Numbered from the stretch's first letter, positions 46,201 through 56,860 are shown. The stretch is 64,000 nucleotides of DNA from Erodium maritimum (GCA_963921825.1 OY997589.1:21659735-21723734); one strand, 5' to 3'. Notes: a model not told the origin generated them from the sequence alone. Translations and numbers: made by a program.

Positions 46201-48234
46201 CTCTTTCCTGGGAAAGTACATCTCAGTCCATATTTATCCTTTCAGCATCATTCAGAAGGCTAATAATGTCTTAGAGGTTTTGAAAGAAGTCCTAGATGCG
46301 GTCGATACTCAACATCCTGAGGTATGTTGATTTGCCATTATCACACATTCGTTTTTAGCAGCTCAAAACTATCAATTTGTGCTTGACCTGGCAGTGTCAA
46401 GAAGTGATTCTAAAAAATATGACTTCCTATCATTCAGTTTAAGAATGGAATTCTTTTGGCATCACCTTTTGGGGAAGGAATCCAATATGTGACAGTTGTG
46501 ATTTACTGTCTTCTATGTCATCTGAGTTCAGTTACTACGAGCTTGTCTTACCAGGAAGAATTTGATTCATGCCTGATTCTATATATTTTTTTTCTGATTA
46601 TTCCGTGCTTTCTAAATTTTGACATATAAATAGGAATGTTTGTCATATATAGTGCTGTACTACGCAATATGTCAGGAAGAAAATGTGTTACATAATGAAA
46701 CATGTTATGAGTTTTCTGGTTACTGAGTACCCCTAATTTAACTGAAAAAGAACGGCACCTCATCTGATTGTCATTATGTTGTTCTTGTAGGGAGCACAAG
46801 ATGAGTTCACACTTGATCTTGTGGAGCAGTGTTCGTTCCAGAAGCAACGAGTAATGCATCTTGTGATAACTTCTCGGTATGATCGCTTCTGGGATATATT
46901 TTGTTACGAGTTAATTATTAAACATGTGCACTGTGCCTCTCAAGTATAATTTTATTTATTTATGAAATACATATATGGTATAAGTTTCCTCCATCAAAAA
47001 TTAAGTATCTCAGATTTCTAAAAGGGATGTTCGAAAACAAGTGTCCCTTTGCTATTTTAGTTGGATAATTAGTCATGGATTGCCAATAATATCCCTCCCT
47101 AAGTTGGTTATAACAACTTTAGTAGTGAAGACAGAAGAGAACAAGGGGTAACAGGTGGAAATTTAAGCTCCAAAAATTGAATCCTTAATCTGTGAAGTGG
47201 TAGAGCTTCTAAAATATTGTTGATTATTCTTGTCTTTCAATACAATGAGAGCATCCCTTTACATAGGGCTTAACTCTACTAATTAGGAAATACTAATACT
47301 AAGCAAGTGTGAATTTATGCAATTCAGTGAATTTATCTGCTTCTTGTTTTAACATAACCCAGAGATGAGAAGATGGTTTCTCGAGCAATCGAATTGAATG
47401 AGCAGCTCCAGAAAGTTCTTTCTAGACACGATGGTATTATTTCTGGTAGGCCAACGCCCCCATTAAATGGTTTTGTTCACGAGGAAGCACGCAGGCCTGC
47501 ATCAACTCCAAGTCATTTTGCTCATGAAGAGGCAGATGAGGAGGAAGAGGAGGCTGAACAGCTCTTCCGAAGGTACTACAGATTAATTATTGATTGATAC
47601 ATATATATATGAGAGACCTCTCTTAGAATACAAATTAAGAACTCAATTGAGTTTCTGAATCCGTAGATCTAACGACCCAGGATTTTTAGGGGCTTTTTTA
47701 TTATAAAATAAAAATAAATTCAAAGTTCTGCATATTTACCATTCATGCCCTTAAGCGACTTTAAAAAAAAATCTGAGCCTTTCATCTTGACGATCCAAGG
47801 GTTAGGATTGGTTCTTAGTTTCTATTCTGAGAGGTGGTGTTTACATGAAACCTATTGCATATATATTTTGTAATACAATAATTTTCCATATGATTGCATT
47901 ATTTTTCATTCCCGTGATTGGCAGACTACGAAAAGGGAAAGCATGTGCAAGGCCTGAAGATGAAGAGCAAGTGGCTGAGCGGCCTCCTTTGGGTTTGCTA
48001 GGATCAACCATTCCAGGAGAAAGACTGAACCGTCCACTTATACGCCCGATCTCAGAACCATCACCTGAACCTAACGCACCAGTTCTGATTCCACCCCCAC
48101 CTGCAAAACATGTGGAGAGGGAGAAATTCTTCAAGGAAAAGAAGACTGATGTGTCCGGGCACATGAGGGGCCTCTCCTTACACAGTCGCAACGCCAGCAG
48201 TTCTCGCAGTGGAAGTATAGATTTCAGCGACTGA
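43215..48234 (+). CDS. TOL5: TOM1-like (TOL) protein, VHS-GAT ESCRT-0-type adaptor
   Basis: Coding exons are 43215-43315, 43443-43521, 43679-43777, 43870-43983, 44217-44365, 46246-46321, 46791-46876, 47363-47572 and 47925-48234. All junctions are GT...AG and in phase, giving 407 aa. A VHS domain spans about 5-135 ([60 protein letters not shown]). A GAT domain spans about 178-265 ([56 protein letters not shown]). The tail is acidic then proline-rich ([20 protein letters not shown]), ending in [12 protein letters not shown] and [11 protein letters not shown]. Plant TOLs bind ubiquitinated membrane cargo and pass it to ESCRT-I for vacuolar sorting. The tail fits the Arabidopsis TOL5 subgroup from memory; paralogue assignment is less sure than the family. 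The 3'UTR runs to about 48430. Confidence 0.9.
44570..45835. mobile_element. Foldback-type DNA transposon in the 1.9-kb intron of the TOM1-like gene
   Basis: Inverted arms: 44620-44700 (ctctcccaaaacacg ... gagagaagaaaccaattgaa) pairs with 45620-45700 (ttcaattggtttcttctctc ... gttctgggagag). An outer pair, gcgatgcgtgttagcacttc near 44603, pairs with gaagtgttagcacacatcgc near 45767. The interior (44700-45600) shows no transposase. The outer limits and target duplication were not resolved. It lies wholly inside the intron between coding exons 5 and 6, and both splice sites are intact. Confidence 0.65.
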
Positions 48235-48434
48235 GTCCTCATCAAGGGAGGCTGCAATGATTTATTGCTAGTATTCATTCAGTGAATATTTAGAGAGGGC
48301 TGTACTGAAGTTAGTCTGGATATGCAATGGTCAGAAACTATAATATAGATCTGATTCTGGTGTTTTGGTTAGAGTTTGTGTTGGTTCTAGTTGGTTTTGT
48401 AAACAATGAGTAGCCTTGCCTTGGTGTGTCATCT

Positions 48435-48593
48435 TATGAGACAATTGGATATGTGTGCATTTTCACCAAAGCAAACTCAAGCCATATGAATATGATAGAT
48501 TGAGAATCAACTAATATGCACAAGAGAGAGAATTATAACAGAAAGAAGAAACCAATACAAGCATTTGGTAGAAGTAACTCATAATTCAAGAAC
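48435..48593. other. Intergenic spacer after the TOM1-like gene
   Basis: AT-rich spacer up to the small retroposon insertion. No gene is seen. Confidence 0.5.
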
Positions 48594-48605
48594 AATTGAT
48601 CTTTT

Positions 48606-48785
48606 TTTTTGATAAGCTCGAAAATTTTATTAAACTGATTCCAAGAAGAATTAGAAAGCCCCGAATCAAGAAGAAACAGAGTAGCAACCAACGATAACAA
48701 AGGAGCTCCAGCAGAGGGAGGCAAAGGCTAAGCCTTGTCTAAAAGAAAAACAAGAAACAAGGAGCAAACAGAAAAAGAAAACGAA
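48606..48785 (-). mobile_element. Short LINE-type 3' fragment with 12-bp target duplication
   Basis: On the minus strand the fragment ends ttttattaaattt-type sequence (...tttaataaaattttcgagct) followed by an A run, like plant LINE 3' termini. It is flanked by aattgatctttt at 48594-48605 and 48786-48797, a 12-bp direct repeat; part of the left copy merges with the T run. It is a heavily 5'-truncated insertion of about 180 bp. Confidence 0.6.
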
Positions 48786-48989
48786 AATTGATCTTTTAGT
48801 CGTCTAAAATATATATTATTGATGATTCTTGTTTTCCAATAAAATGAAAATATCTCTTCATATAGACAGTAACTCTATATTAAATACGAAATACTAATTT
48901 TAGGTAATACAAATTTAACTAAATTAGGAATACGAAATACTTATATCTGGGCATAGGCAACCCCAGAATCACTCACTCATGAGGTTAGC

Positions 48990-49179
48990 CTATTGATGTC
49001 ATCGGAAAGAAAACAAGATCTGCCTTCTGAGAGCACCAAATCCAACAGGTTCTCTAGGAAGGGCTGCAAGACAAAAGCAAAAGTAACAATGAGTGAACAA
49101 GATGTATGGCAACTTTGTGCAAATGCAGAAAATGAATAATTCCATGCAATGAAGCCTTACCTTATTGTGCAAGCAAGAA
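48990..49179 (-). other. 3'UTR of the first NLR gene, with a predicted intron at 49064-49160
   Basis: Reading the minus strand 19 nt past the stop gives a donor (cacaataag|gtaagg) and, after 97 nt, an acceptor (tttgtcttgcag|ccc). Both match plant consensus. The intron is predicted by sequence only. Confidence 0.45.
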
Positions 49180-51930
49180 TCAGTAGAGGGTAGCGTGACG
49201 CAGCCCGTTCCTCGTTTGGTAAGAGTAGCTGACCTGTGGGATGTGCTTCACCCTAGGAAAATCCACCGCTCCTTCTCCTAGTATGCGATCCACGAGCTCC
49301 TTAGAAACTCGAAGTAACTCCAGTTCTTCCAGTTTGGCGAGGTATTCAACACCTTGAGGAGGTGCTTTCAATACCCTGAAATCAACAAGCTTCATAACCC
49401 GAAGATCAGGCATCACTCCTTGTTCAATAACTATCTCTGTTGTCTGATCAAGACTGCGCAAATACAGACATTCAAGCTTAGCAAAGCCTGTAAGGAAACA
49501 CAAGGCTTCCCCAGCAAAGGCATTAATGAAACGCAGATCAGTCAAACAAGGAAGTGCCCCAATAAGAGGTAGAGGATCATCTGTTAGTCTAGACCAATGC
49601 AAAAACAAGTAGGTGAGGTTCTGAAGTGAAGGCAGCCAATGTGGCACCTTCTCCATCTTCCCACCCAAAATAAGAGTCTTCAACAGAGGAGGAGGTGAAG
49701 ACATTGCTTCTACTTTAAGGAACTTCTCTTCATCGCCTACCTTCAAGTCCAAGAGTTGAAGCAGCTTTAGTTTCTTTAGTGAAACACACAAGTCATTCTC
49801 ATCTTCTTCTCTAACATTCGTGATCCCAATCCTTCTCAGTTGCGTCATGTTCCCCATCTGTTTTATGATATCCCCTTCTGCTTCAACACACGACAAAACT
49901 TGCAGCTTCTTCAGGTTACATATCTCTGACGGTGCTCGAGTCCCATTCAAGTATTTGAAATCTCCATACTTCCCGTTAAAGCGATACATAACTAGATATC
50001 TCAGCTTCTTACACTTTGCAATTCCACTTGGAAGCTTTTCAATGCTTGTTCTAGTAATGTCCAAAGTTTCAAGGTTATGTAGGTTTCCTATAGATTTGGG
50101 GAGCTCCTTGATATGAGTTCCCTTCAAGTTCAAGTACCTTAAATTAAACAAATATGGCAGCTCAGTTGGTACATTAACTATAGGCATATCCTCCAAATCC
50201 AACACCCTCAACAACTTCAACCTATCCCTTCCTGAGAGGGAAAAAGAGGCCAAGTCCTTGACAAAGACAAGAAGTGAGCGTAGTTGAGCCATACCTCTGT
50301 AGGATTCGAAATTGTTATCAATTGTTTGAATGGACAGACGGCGTGTTTCACTATCTTCAAGTGTATGCTTTCCATCGCAGACAAGAAAAAAGTTCTCCCT
50401 TTCTGAAGTTGATAAAGCGAGATCGCGCATAAGGTCATGCATCTTACAAGCTCTTGGCCTTCCAACTCCGTTGAGGCTCACTTGAAGCATGTTTCTAGAA
50501 ATGAGTTCTGAAAGATAACTTTCTGCAACCTCCTCTGGCGTGACTTTATTGACTTGTTCAACGAACCCTTCTGCAAGCCACAGTTTGGTAAGCCGTTCAG
50601 CATCAATTGAATAATCTTCCGGGAAAATGGAGCAATACAAGAAACAATGCTTTAGCCGGTATGGCAAATCATTAAAGCTTAGAACTAAGATCCTCTTTGT
50701 CACAACTTCTAGCACTGGGTTGCTGTTTAGCTGCCAGCTCAAGTTGTCCAAAACCCTGCTCCACTCTTCTTTTGTTCGTTTGGTAGCCATCAAACCCCCC
50801 AATGCCACAATTGCAAGAGGAAGGCCCTTGCATCGCCGGACAAGTTCTTGAGCTATAGGCTCGATCTCCGGTGGGCAAGAGTTGTTCTGACGGGCTGAGA
50901 ATGCTTTCATGCTGAAAAGGGACCAAGATTCCGACTCCATCAGTGGTTCAATGTGATGAGAATAGCTTGGAACTCCGAAAGAGAATGAAGCTATATCTTT
51001 GTTTCGGGTTGTGACTATGATCCGGCTTCCCAAATTTGAGTCTTGAAACACTACCCTCATTTCCATCAAGAGCTTTGCATCCCAAACGTCATCAAGAACC
51101 ACAAGGTACTTTCTGGTCTTCAAGAAGCTCACAAGCACAGATACCAAGTCCTTGTAGGCCATGGTACTCAAGTCACAAGGAACTTGTTCCTTTGTTGCCC
51201 CATAGAACTCCTTAACCAGCCTTTTAAGTAAATCATCCATGGCATATGTTTGTGAGACTGTAACCCACGCAGAACACCCAAAACGCCGCTTTACAGTGTC
51301 ATTGGTGCAGGTTTTGGCAGCAAGCGTGGTCTTTCCAGAACCTCCCATTCCAACTAAGGAAAAAACAGTCAAGTGTGGCTCTCCATCCATTAGCCATCCC
51401 ATCAACACTTGTGTTTCACTTTCAGTCCCCACGAGATCATCTTTGTTAGTGAAAAGAGAAGACTCTCCAAGGTTGTGTAGCCAAATTGTATCATTCTGGG
51501 AACTACTATTTCCTTTGACCTCTACAACACCATAGCTTTGGTTTCTTTGAGGAATAGCTCTTATGGTTTTGTTGATCATCTCCAACTTGGTTCCTATTTG
51601 ATGTCTCACCCAAAGGTTCTTCGGGAGGTAAAATGTTCTGTTTAGAAATCTGGTGAACTTGCCCCCAACTTGCTGGTTGTTGATGTGATAAGCAAACTCG
51701 TCAATAATGTCTTCCACTTGATATGCAGCTTGCTTTACTTGTTCCACCCATCTCTTTTCGCCTTCTGTTAAACCATTCTTTTTCTCCGCATCGATTAGGA
51801 ACGATTGCATTGTTAACAACTCCTCCTTGATCGCATTGATTTCGTCGCCAACTCCTCCCAACAAGGAAGCTTCGCTCTCAAGAGCAGAGAATACTCTTCC
51901 CACAACGAGGTCTATTGCAGCTGAAGCCAT
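49180..51930 (-). CDS. CC-NB-LRR disease-resistance protein, RPM1-like, copy 1
   Basis: 916 aa in a single coding exon. The start at 51930 (MASAAIDLVVGRVFSALESE) was chosen because it matches the RPM1-type N-terminus. An in-frame ATG 8 codons upstream lies almost at the predicted 5'UTR splice junction. Positions from the chosen start: coiled coil 1-150 with the EDVID-type motif VEDIIDEF at about 72-79; P-loop GMGGSGKTT at about 194-202; kinase 2 KYLVVLDDVWD at about 274-284; RNBS-B SRIIVTTR at about 302-309; GLPLAI at about 369-374; RNBS-D HCFLYCSIFPED at about 428-439; MHD at about 497-499; then about 13 leucine-rich repeats to the end. All nucleotide-binding motifs are intact, so it is probably functional. 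Family members are intracellular receptors that detect pathogen effectors, often at the plasma membrane. The effector recognised here is unknown. No integrated decoy domain. Confidence 0.95.
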   Translation of the reverse strand: MASAAIDLVVGRVFSALESEASLLGGVGDEINAIKEELLTMQSFLIDAEKKNGLTEGEKRWVEQVKQAAYQVEDIIDEFAYHINNQQVGGKFTRFLNRTFYLPKNLWVRHQIGTKLEMINKTIRAIPQRNQSYGVVEVKGNSSSQNDTIWLHNLGESSLFTNKDDLVGTESETQVLMGWLMDGEPHLTVFSLVGMGGSGKTTLAAKTCTNDTVKRRFGCSAWVTVSQTYAMDDLLKRLVKEFYGATKEQVPCDLSTMAYKDLVSVLVSFLKTRKYLVVLDDVWDAKLLMEMRVVFQDSNLGSRIIVTTRNKDIASFSFGVPSYSHHIEPLMESESWSLFSMKAFSARQNNSCPPEIEPIAQELVRRCKGLPLAIVALGGLMATKRTKEEWSRVLDNLSWQLNSNPVLEVVTKRILVLSFNDLPYRLKHCFLYCSIFPEDYSIDAERLTKLWLAEGFVEQVNKVTPEEVAESYLSELISRNMLQVSLNGVGRPRACKMHDLMRDLALSTSERENFFLVCDGKHTLEDSETRRLSIQTIDNNFESYRGMAQLRSLLVFVKDLASFSLSGRDRLKLLRVLDLEDMPIVNVPTELPYLFNLRYLNLKGTHIKELPKSIGNLHNLETLDITRTSIEKLPSGIAKCKKLRYLVMYRFNGKYGDFKYLNGTRAPSEICNLKKLQVLSCVEAEGDIIKQMGNMTQLRRIGITNVREEDENDLCVSLKKLKLLQLLDLKVGDEEKFLKVEAMSSPPPLLKTLILGGKMEKVPHWLPSLQNLTYLFLHWSRLTDDPLPLIGALPCLTDLRFINAFAGEALCFLTGFAKLECLYLRSLDQTTEIVIEQGVMPDLRVMKLVDFRVLKAPPQGVEYLAKLEELELLRVSKELVDRILGEGAVDFPRVKHIPQVSYSYQTRNGLRHATLY

Positions 51931-52640
51931 GTTGTTGGAACTCTTTTTCTTCACCTGTTCAACAGCAAGAACTTAGTGCAAGGATCCTTAGCTTAAAACT
52001 ATCTTCCCTATCTGCAAAAATCCATTCCAAAATCATCAGTATACATGATGATCGTGTCTAAACATCTATACACAGAATAACTACAACATCATAGGAAAAA
52101 AAAAATAATCTTAGGGGACTGATTATGTTAAAGCCCGATTCATCCTTAAAGATCAAGCGCATAGGTGTGCCTTAAACTGTTTATCAAGTAGTTAATAAAG
52201 TACACCAACTATCATGCCAATCATTACTTGAATCCTAAGACCAAAATCCTAGCAACAAATTAGTTCACAGAGCTGTTTTTTTATATGCAAAACACTAGAG
52301 GAAATGCACCACCGGTACTGGGATGATACAATTTTCAATCGATAACTCAGAGACAAATTATCAAACACATGGTGAGCATAGGACTGACCAAAGACTCGGA
52401 AGAACTTGTCTAATTGAGAAATTAACGAACACCCATTGATATGAACACTGGGAATCAACACGAAACTGAATCTGGGCATCTGGAAATAGCAAAAATAATA
52501 ATAATACATGCATACAAAAAAGAGAGAGGCCGGAAATGGAGACAGTACCTCGGAGAAGCGACTTCACAAGTAGAAGAAACTCGAATCGACTCTTGTCAGC
52601 TGCCAAATCGAGCAAATTCAGGTCAGGTTAACTTGTAATC
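51931..52640 (-). promoter_or_regulatory. 5'UTR of NLR copy 1, with an intron at 51955-52548
   Basis: On the minus strand, a leader with ttctacttgtgaagtcgcttctccgag ends at a donor (gag|gtactg, 52548). The acceptor ttgaacag|gtgaag lies 24 nt upstream of the chosen start. An intron of about 594 bp interrupts only the untranslated leader. The other NLR has the same arrangement. Confidence 0.5.
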
Positions 52641-52869
52641 CAAGTTTCAAAGTTTGAGGAATTTGCGTTAGTGCGAAAGCTTGGTCTGATATTTTGTTTG
52701 ATAAGGAAAAGAAGTCATCCAACTTTGATTAAGACCCCACTGGACTTTTCTATACAACCGTCATCCAACTTTGACAACGCAAATCCTGTAATTACTCCTA
52801 TATCTGTATTAAAGGGTTTAATTGTAATGGATAGCTCTTGACTATAGATTCTTCCCTAATTATTTACAT

Positions 52870-53130
52870 GGATGTTTTTTTTTGAACCAAGGGTTCGAAT
52901 TTCATTAATCTATAAAAAACAGTATATATTTGAAGTGTCCCGAACAATAACTCTGAGACAAGGTGATCGTGTAATATGATTTGTAAAAATAAAAAAGACA
53001 AACAGAAATTAAACTACAGAACAAACGAAACTGATGAAGACTGCTCAAGATAGGGTCTGAACGCTGCTTGATTCCATGAAGAGGACTCGTTTTTAATCGT
53101 TGTCCCATAGCAGTTCAAGATAACAACCTA
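52870..53130 (-). mobile_element. LINE 3' fragment between the NLR genes
   Basis: On the minus strand the segment ends gattaatgaaattcgaaccc ttggttc plus an A run (T run at 52876-52885 on the plus strand), a common plant LINE terminus. The upstream part is T-rich 3'UTR-like sequence. No target duplication was identified. Inserted upstream of NLR copy 1. Confidence 0.5.
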
Positions 53131-53640
53131 TTAGAGTCTCTAGTTCCTTGAGTCTGCTTTGTCGTGGCTAACAATTATGTTAATCTATTGTTTCTTATAT
53201 TGCCTAATATGATTTTGTTATGTGGCTTAGAACGTTAGTACATCTGTCTGTAGTAGGGTCCCAAACTATATTTTTGGGTTTAAAGCTTTAAGCCATAAGA
53301 TTTGTACTTAGCTACCTTTTGTATAAAAAAATTTCCCACGGGTTCCAAAAAAGTTATTTGGATCTGAAACTTTAACGATCCGTGTTGCCAATATTAGTAA
53401 GAATAATATCATCTAATTATACCTAACTATGCGGAGATTTCACATAATTATACAAAAAACCGATGAAGGAGATCTGAAACGCCCATGAGAGAGTCGAAGG
53501 CAGTCTCTGTCTATGTAGTTGTGTTGTTTATGTCAAAAACGCGTATCCGACAAAGTGATCAAGAGCTTAGTCAAAAAACAGGAAAACACAAACAACAAAC
53601 CACGACAATAACGACATCTTTAAATCCAATCAACCTAAAA
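53131..53640. other. Spacer between NLR genes
   Basis: AT-rich, with no gene or repeat recognised. Confidence 0.5.
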
Positions 53641-53679
53641 ACTCAAATCAGTAACTACTGATTAGTGATTCCCCTGCAT

Positions 53680-53800
53680 AAGCAAACAATGTAAGGGAGT
53701 GGATCATCAGTTAATCTAGACTGACCCAAATGCAAGCAATGCTTTGAGTCAATAATACTAAGAAGCAAGATCCTCTTTTGTCACTCCATCTCGTTTTATA
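53680..53800 (-). pseudogene. Shredded third NLR relic
   Basis: Two patches match the flanking NLR genes on the same strand. 53700-53740 (ggatcatcagttaatctaga...ccaaatgcaagcaa) aligns with the LRR region of copy 2 near 54466-54504. 53757-53790 (ctaagaagcaagatcctctt ttgtcact) aligns with the region after the GLPL motif (copy 2 near 55608-55636, copy 1 near 50680-50705). About 1 kb that should separate them is missing, so this is a remnant of a third gene with a large internal deletion. Confidence 0.6.
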
Positions 53801-54070
53801 CAACCTTGCTTGATTGTAACCTCTGAGCTACCACTGAAGAATTCATATTCTGGGCTTCATCACTTATTGGTTCAGCACCAACACATTCAACTTTTTTATG
53901 GTATAATAGAACCCCAAGTACAGTGTTTGGATACAAACGCAATGAAACCTAACCATTTTACGGATTTCCAGAAGCAAAATTTGAGCATCACACTTACTAT
54001 GGTAAGTCAAACTGAACAGGTTATTTAGAAAGGCAGCAGCAACATAAACGCAGTGAGAAAGAAGTCAGAG

Positions 54071-56860
54071 TCAGGAAAGGCTTTTGCGATACATCCCATT
54101 CTCTGCCTGGTAATAATAGTTGATCTGTGGGATGTGCTTCACCTTTGGACGATCCACAGCTCCTTCTCCTTGTATTCGACCCACAAGTTGTGACGAAACC
54201 TGACAGAGCTCCATCTCTTCAAGTTGTGTAAGGTGCTCAACACCACGAGGAACTGCTTCCAGCTCCATCACATTGGAGAGTGCTAGAAGATGGAGATCGG
54301 GCATGACTCCTTTCTCAATAACTATCTCAGTCAATTCAGGGAGATCACGCAGATATAGCCGTCTGAGGTTAGCAAAACCTAGACGAAAAAACAACAGCTT
54401 CCAAATGTAAGCTTTAACCAGCAATAGCTCTGCCAAACAGGGAAGTGCCTCAATGTGGGGCAGAGGATCATCCGTTAATCTACACCGACCCAAATGCAAG
54501 CAAGTGAGGTTCTCAAGCATAGGAAACCACCGTGGGACCTTCCTCAGTCTTCCAGCCAAAACAAGATTTTCAAGCAAAGGAGGAGGGCAAGACAAAGTTC
54601 CTATTTCAAGAAACTCCTCTTCGTCAACTACCATCAAATCTAAATAACGAAGCAGCTTCAGTTTCTGGATCGAAACACATAAGTCCATTCCATCTTCTTC
54701 TCTAACATTCGTGATTCCAATACTCCTCAGTTGCGTCATGTTGCCTATTTGTTTTATGATGTCACCTCTTGCCTCAATGCAAGCCAGAACCTGCAACTTC
54801 TTCAGCTTCCAAATGTCTGGCGGTGCTCGAGTCCCATAGAAACCTTTGTAATCACGAGTCCCATAGAAACCTTTGTAATCACCATGCTTTCCAGTATAAC
54901 GATACATAACTAGATGGATCAACTTTTTACACTTGGCTATTCCACTTGGAAGCTTATCTATTTGTGTGTCTCTAATGTCCAAGGTTTCAAGGCTAAGTAG
55001 GTTTCCTATGGATTTTGGAAGCTCCTTGATTGGAGTTCCCCTTAAGTTCAAGTACCTTAAGTTCAACATATATGGTACCTCACTTGGTACCATACCAATC
55101 TGCACATTCTCTAACTCCAACACTCTCAACAATTTTAGTCCAGAGGGTAACATGTCCAAGGAAGACGCAGTAGATGCCAAGTACTTGACAAACACAAGAA
55201 GAGATCGGAGTTGTGACATACCGTTGTAGGATTTGAGTCCATCATCACTTATTTGAACTGAAAGACGCCGCATATCATGATCTTCAGGTTTTTGTTTGCC
55301 ATCATACACAGAAAAAAAATTCTCCCTTTCTGAAACCGATAGAGCAAGCTCGCGCATAAGATCGTGCATCTTGCACAGATTTGGCTTTCCCGCTCCATTC
55401 CTGCCAACAACTTGGAGCATGCTTCTAGAGATGAGTTCAGAAAGATAACTTTCTGCAACCTCCTCTTGGCTAACCCGATTAACTTGCTCCACAAATCCTT
55501 CTGCTAACCATAGTCTGAAAAGCCGTTTTCTTCTGATGCGAAAATCTTCAGGAAAGATAGAGCAATACAAGAAACAATGCTTTAGTCGATATGGCAAGTC
55601 ATTAAAACTAAGAAACAAGATCCTCTCTGTCACTGCTTCTAGCATTGGGTTGTTGTTTAGCTGCCAAGCCAAGTTGTCAAGAACCCTACTCCACTCTTCT
55701 TTAGTTCCTTTTGAAGCCATTAAACCCCCTAACGCCACAATTGCAAGAGGAAGGCCTTTACATCGTCCAACAAGTTCTTGAGCTATAGGTTCAATCTCTG
55801 ATGGGAAAGATTTATTATGGCGGCTTGAGAATGCTTTCATACTGAAAAGAGACCAAGATTCTGCCTTGGACAATGGTTGGACGCGACAACAATGGCTTGG
55901 AACTCCGAAAGAAAAAGAGCCAATATCTTCATTTCTTGTTGTGACTATGATCCGACTTCCAAGATGTGAGTTCTGAAAAACCACTATCATTTCCATCAAA
56001 AGTTTTGGATCCCAAACATCATCAAGGACAACAAGGTACTTTCTGGTCTTCAAGTAGTTCACAAGCGTGAATAACAAGTCTTTGTAAGCCATAGAACTCA
56101 AGTCCGGAGGAATCTGTTCCTTAGTTGCCCCATAAAACTCCTTGATCAACCTTCTCAGCAAATTATCTATGGCATATGTTTGGGAGACAGTAATCCATGC
56201 ATAGCACCCAAAATACTGTTTTACAGTCTCATTGGTGTAGGTTTTGGCTGCAAGTGTAGTCTTCCCTGACCCTCCCATTCCAACCAAGGAAACAAAGGTC
56301 AACTGTGACTCTCCATCCATTAGCCATCCCATTAACAATTGTCTTTCACTTTGAATCCCTAAAAGATAATCTTCATCAGTGAAAAGGGAAGACTCTCCAA
56401 GGTTTTTAAGCCAATTCCTTTCATTTTGTGAACCAATACTTCCCTGTACTCGTTTAACACCATACCTCCGGTTGATTTCGGAAATAGCTTTCATGGTTTT
56501 GTTGATCTTCTGTAACTTGGCTGCAATTATATGTCTCACCCATAGGTTCTTTGGCAGATAGAAAGTTCTACGCAGAAGTCCGCTGAACTGTCCCCCAACT
56601 TGCTGGCTGTTAATGTGATAAGTGAACTCATCGATGATATTTTCTACTTGGAATGCAACGTCCCTCACTTGTGCCACCCATGTCTTCTCCCCTTCTGTCA
56701 AGCCATTTTTATCTTCCGAATCCATCAAAAACGATCTCATGGTTGACAGCTCCCGCTTAGTGACATCAATTTCCTCACTAACTCCTTCCAACAATGAAGC
56801 TTCACTTTCAAAAATAGAGATTACTCTTGCAAGGATGAGGTCTATTGAAACTGAAGCCAT
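54071..56860 (-). CDS. CC-NB-LRR disease-resistance protein, RPM1-like, copy 2
   Basis: 929 aa in a single coding exon; start MASVSIDLILARVISIFESE. Coiled coil at about 1-150, with VENIIDEF where copy 1 has VEDIIDEF, so the EDVID-type motif is altered (D to N). P-loop GMGGSGKTT at about 194-202, kinase 2 KYLVVLDDVWD, RNBS-B SRIIVTTR, GLPLAI, RNBS-D HCFLYCSIFPED and MHDLMRELALS are all intact. The LRR region runs to the end. A 9-residue tandem duplication, DYKGFYGTR twice, in the LRR comes from a 27-bp duplication at 54828-54881 and is absent from copy 1. It clearly arose by tandem duplication with copy 1 (same strand, stop about 1.4 kb beyond the other's leader, alignable throughout), and differs most in the LRR. 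Probably functional; ligand unknown. Confidence 0.95.
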   Translation of the reverse strand: MASVSIDLILARVISIFESEASLLEGVSEEIDVTKRELSTMRSFLMDSEDKNGLTEGEKTWVAQVRDVAFQVENIIDEFTYHINSQQVGGQFSGLLRRTFYLPKNLWVRHIIAAKLQKINKTMKAISEINRRYGVKRVQGSIGSQNERNWLKNLGESSLFTDEDYLLGIQSERQLLMGWLMDGESQLTFVSLVGMGGSGKTTLAAKTYTNETVKQYFGCYAWITVSQTYAIDNLLRRLIKEFYGATKEQIPPDLSSMAYKDLLFTLVNYLKTRKYLVVLDDVWDPKLLMEMIVVFQNSHLGSRIIVTTRNEDIGSFSFGVPSHCCRVQPLSKAESWSLFSMKAFSSRHNKSFPSEIEPIAQELVGRCKGLPLAIVALGGLMASKGTKEEWSRVLDNLAWQLNNNPMLEAVTERILFLSFNDLPYRLKHCFLYCSIFPEDFRIRRKRLFRLWLAEGFVEQVNRVSQEEVAESYLSELISRSMLQVVGRNGAGKPNLCKMHDLMRELALSVSERENFFSVYDGKQKPEDHDMRRLSVQISDDGLKSYNGMSQLRSLLVFVKYLASTASSLDMLPSGLKLLRVLELENVQIGMVPSEVPYMLNLRYLNLRGTPIKELPKSIGNLLSLETLDIRDTQIDKLPSGIAKCKKLIHLVMYRYTGKHGDYKGFYGTRDYKGFYGTRAPPDIWKLKKLQVLACIEARGDIIKQIGNMTQLRSIGITNVREEDGMDLCVSIQKLKLLRYLDLMVVDEEEFLEIGTLSCPPPLLENLVLAGRLRKVPRWFPMLENLTCLHLGRCRLTDDPLPHIEALPCLAELLLVKAYIWKLLFFRLGFANLRRLYLRDLPELTEIVIEKGVMPDLHLLALSNVMELEAVPRGVEHLTQLEEMELCQVSSQLVGRIQGEGAVDRPKVKHIPQINYYYQAENGMYRKSLS
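54828..54881 (-). repeat. 27-bp in-frame tandem duplication in the LRR of NLR copy 2
   Basis: cgagtcccatagaaaccttt (plus strand) occurs at 54828 and again at 54855, exactly 27 bp apart, encoding DYKGFYGTR twice in a row on the minus strand. It keeps the frame. Confidence 0.9.
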
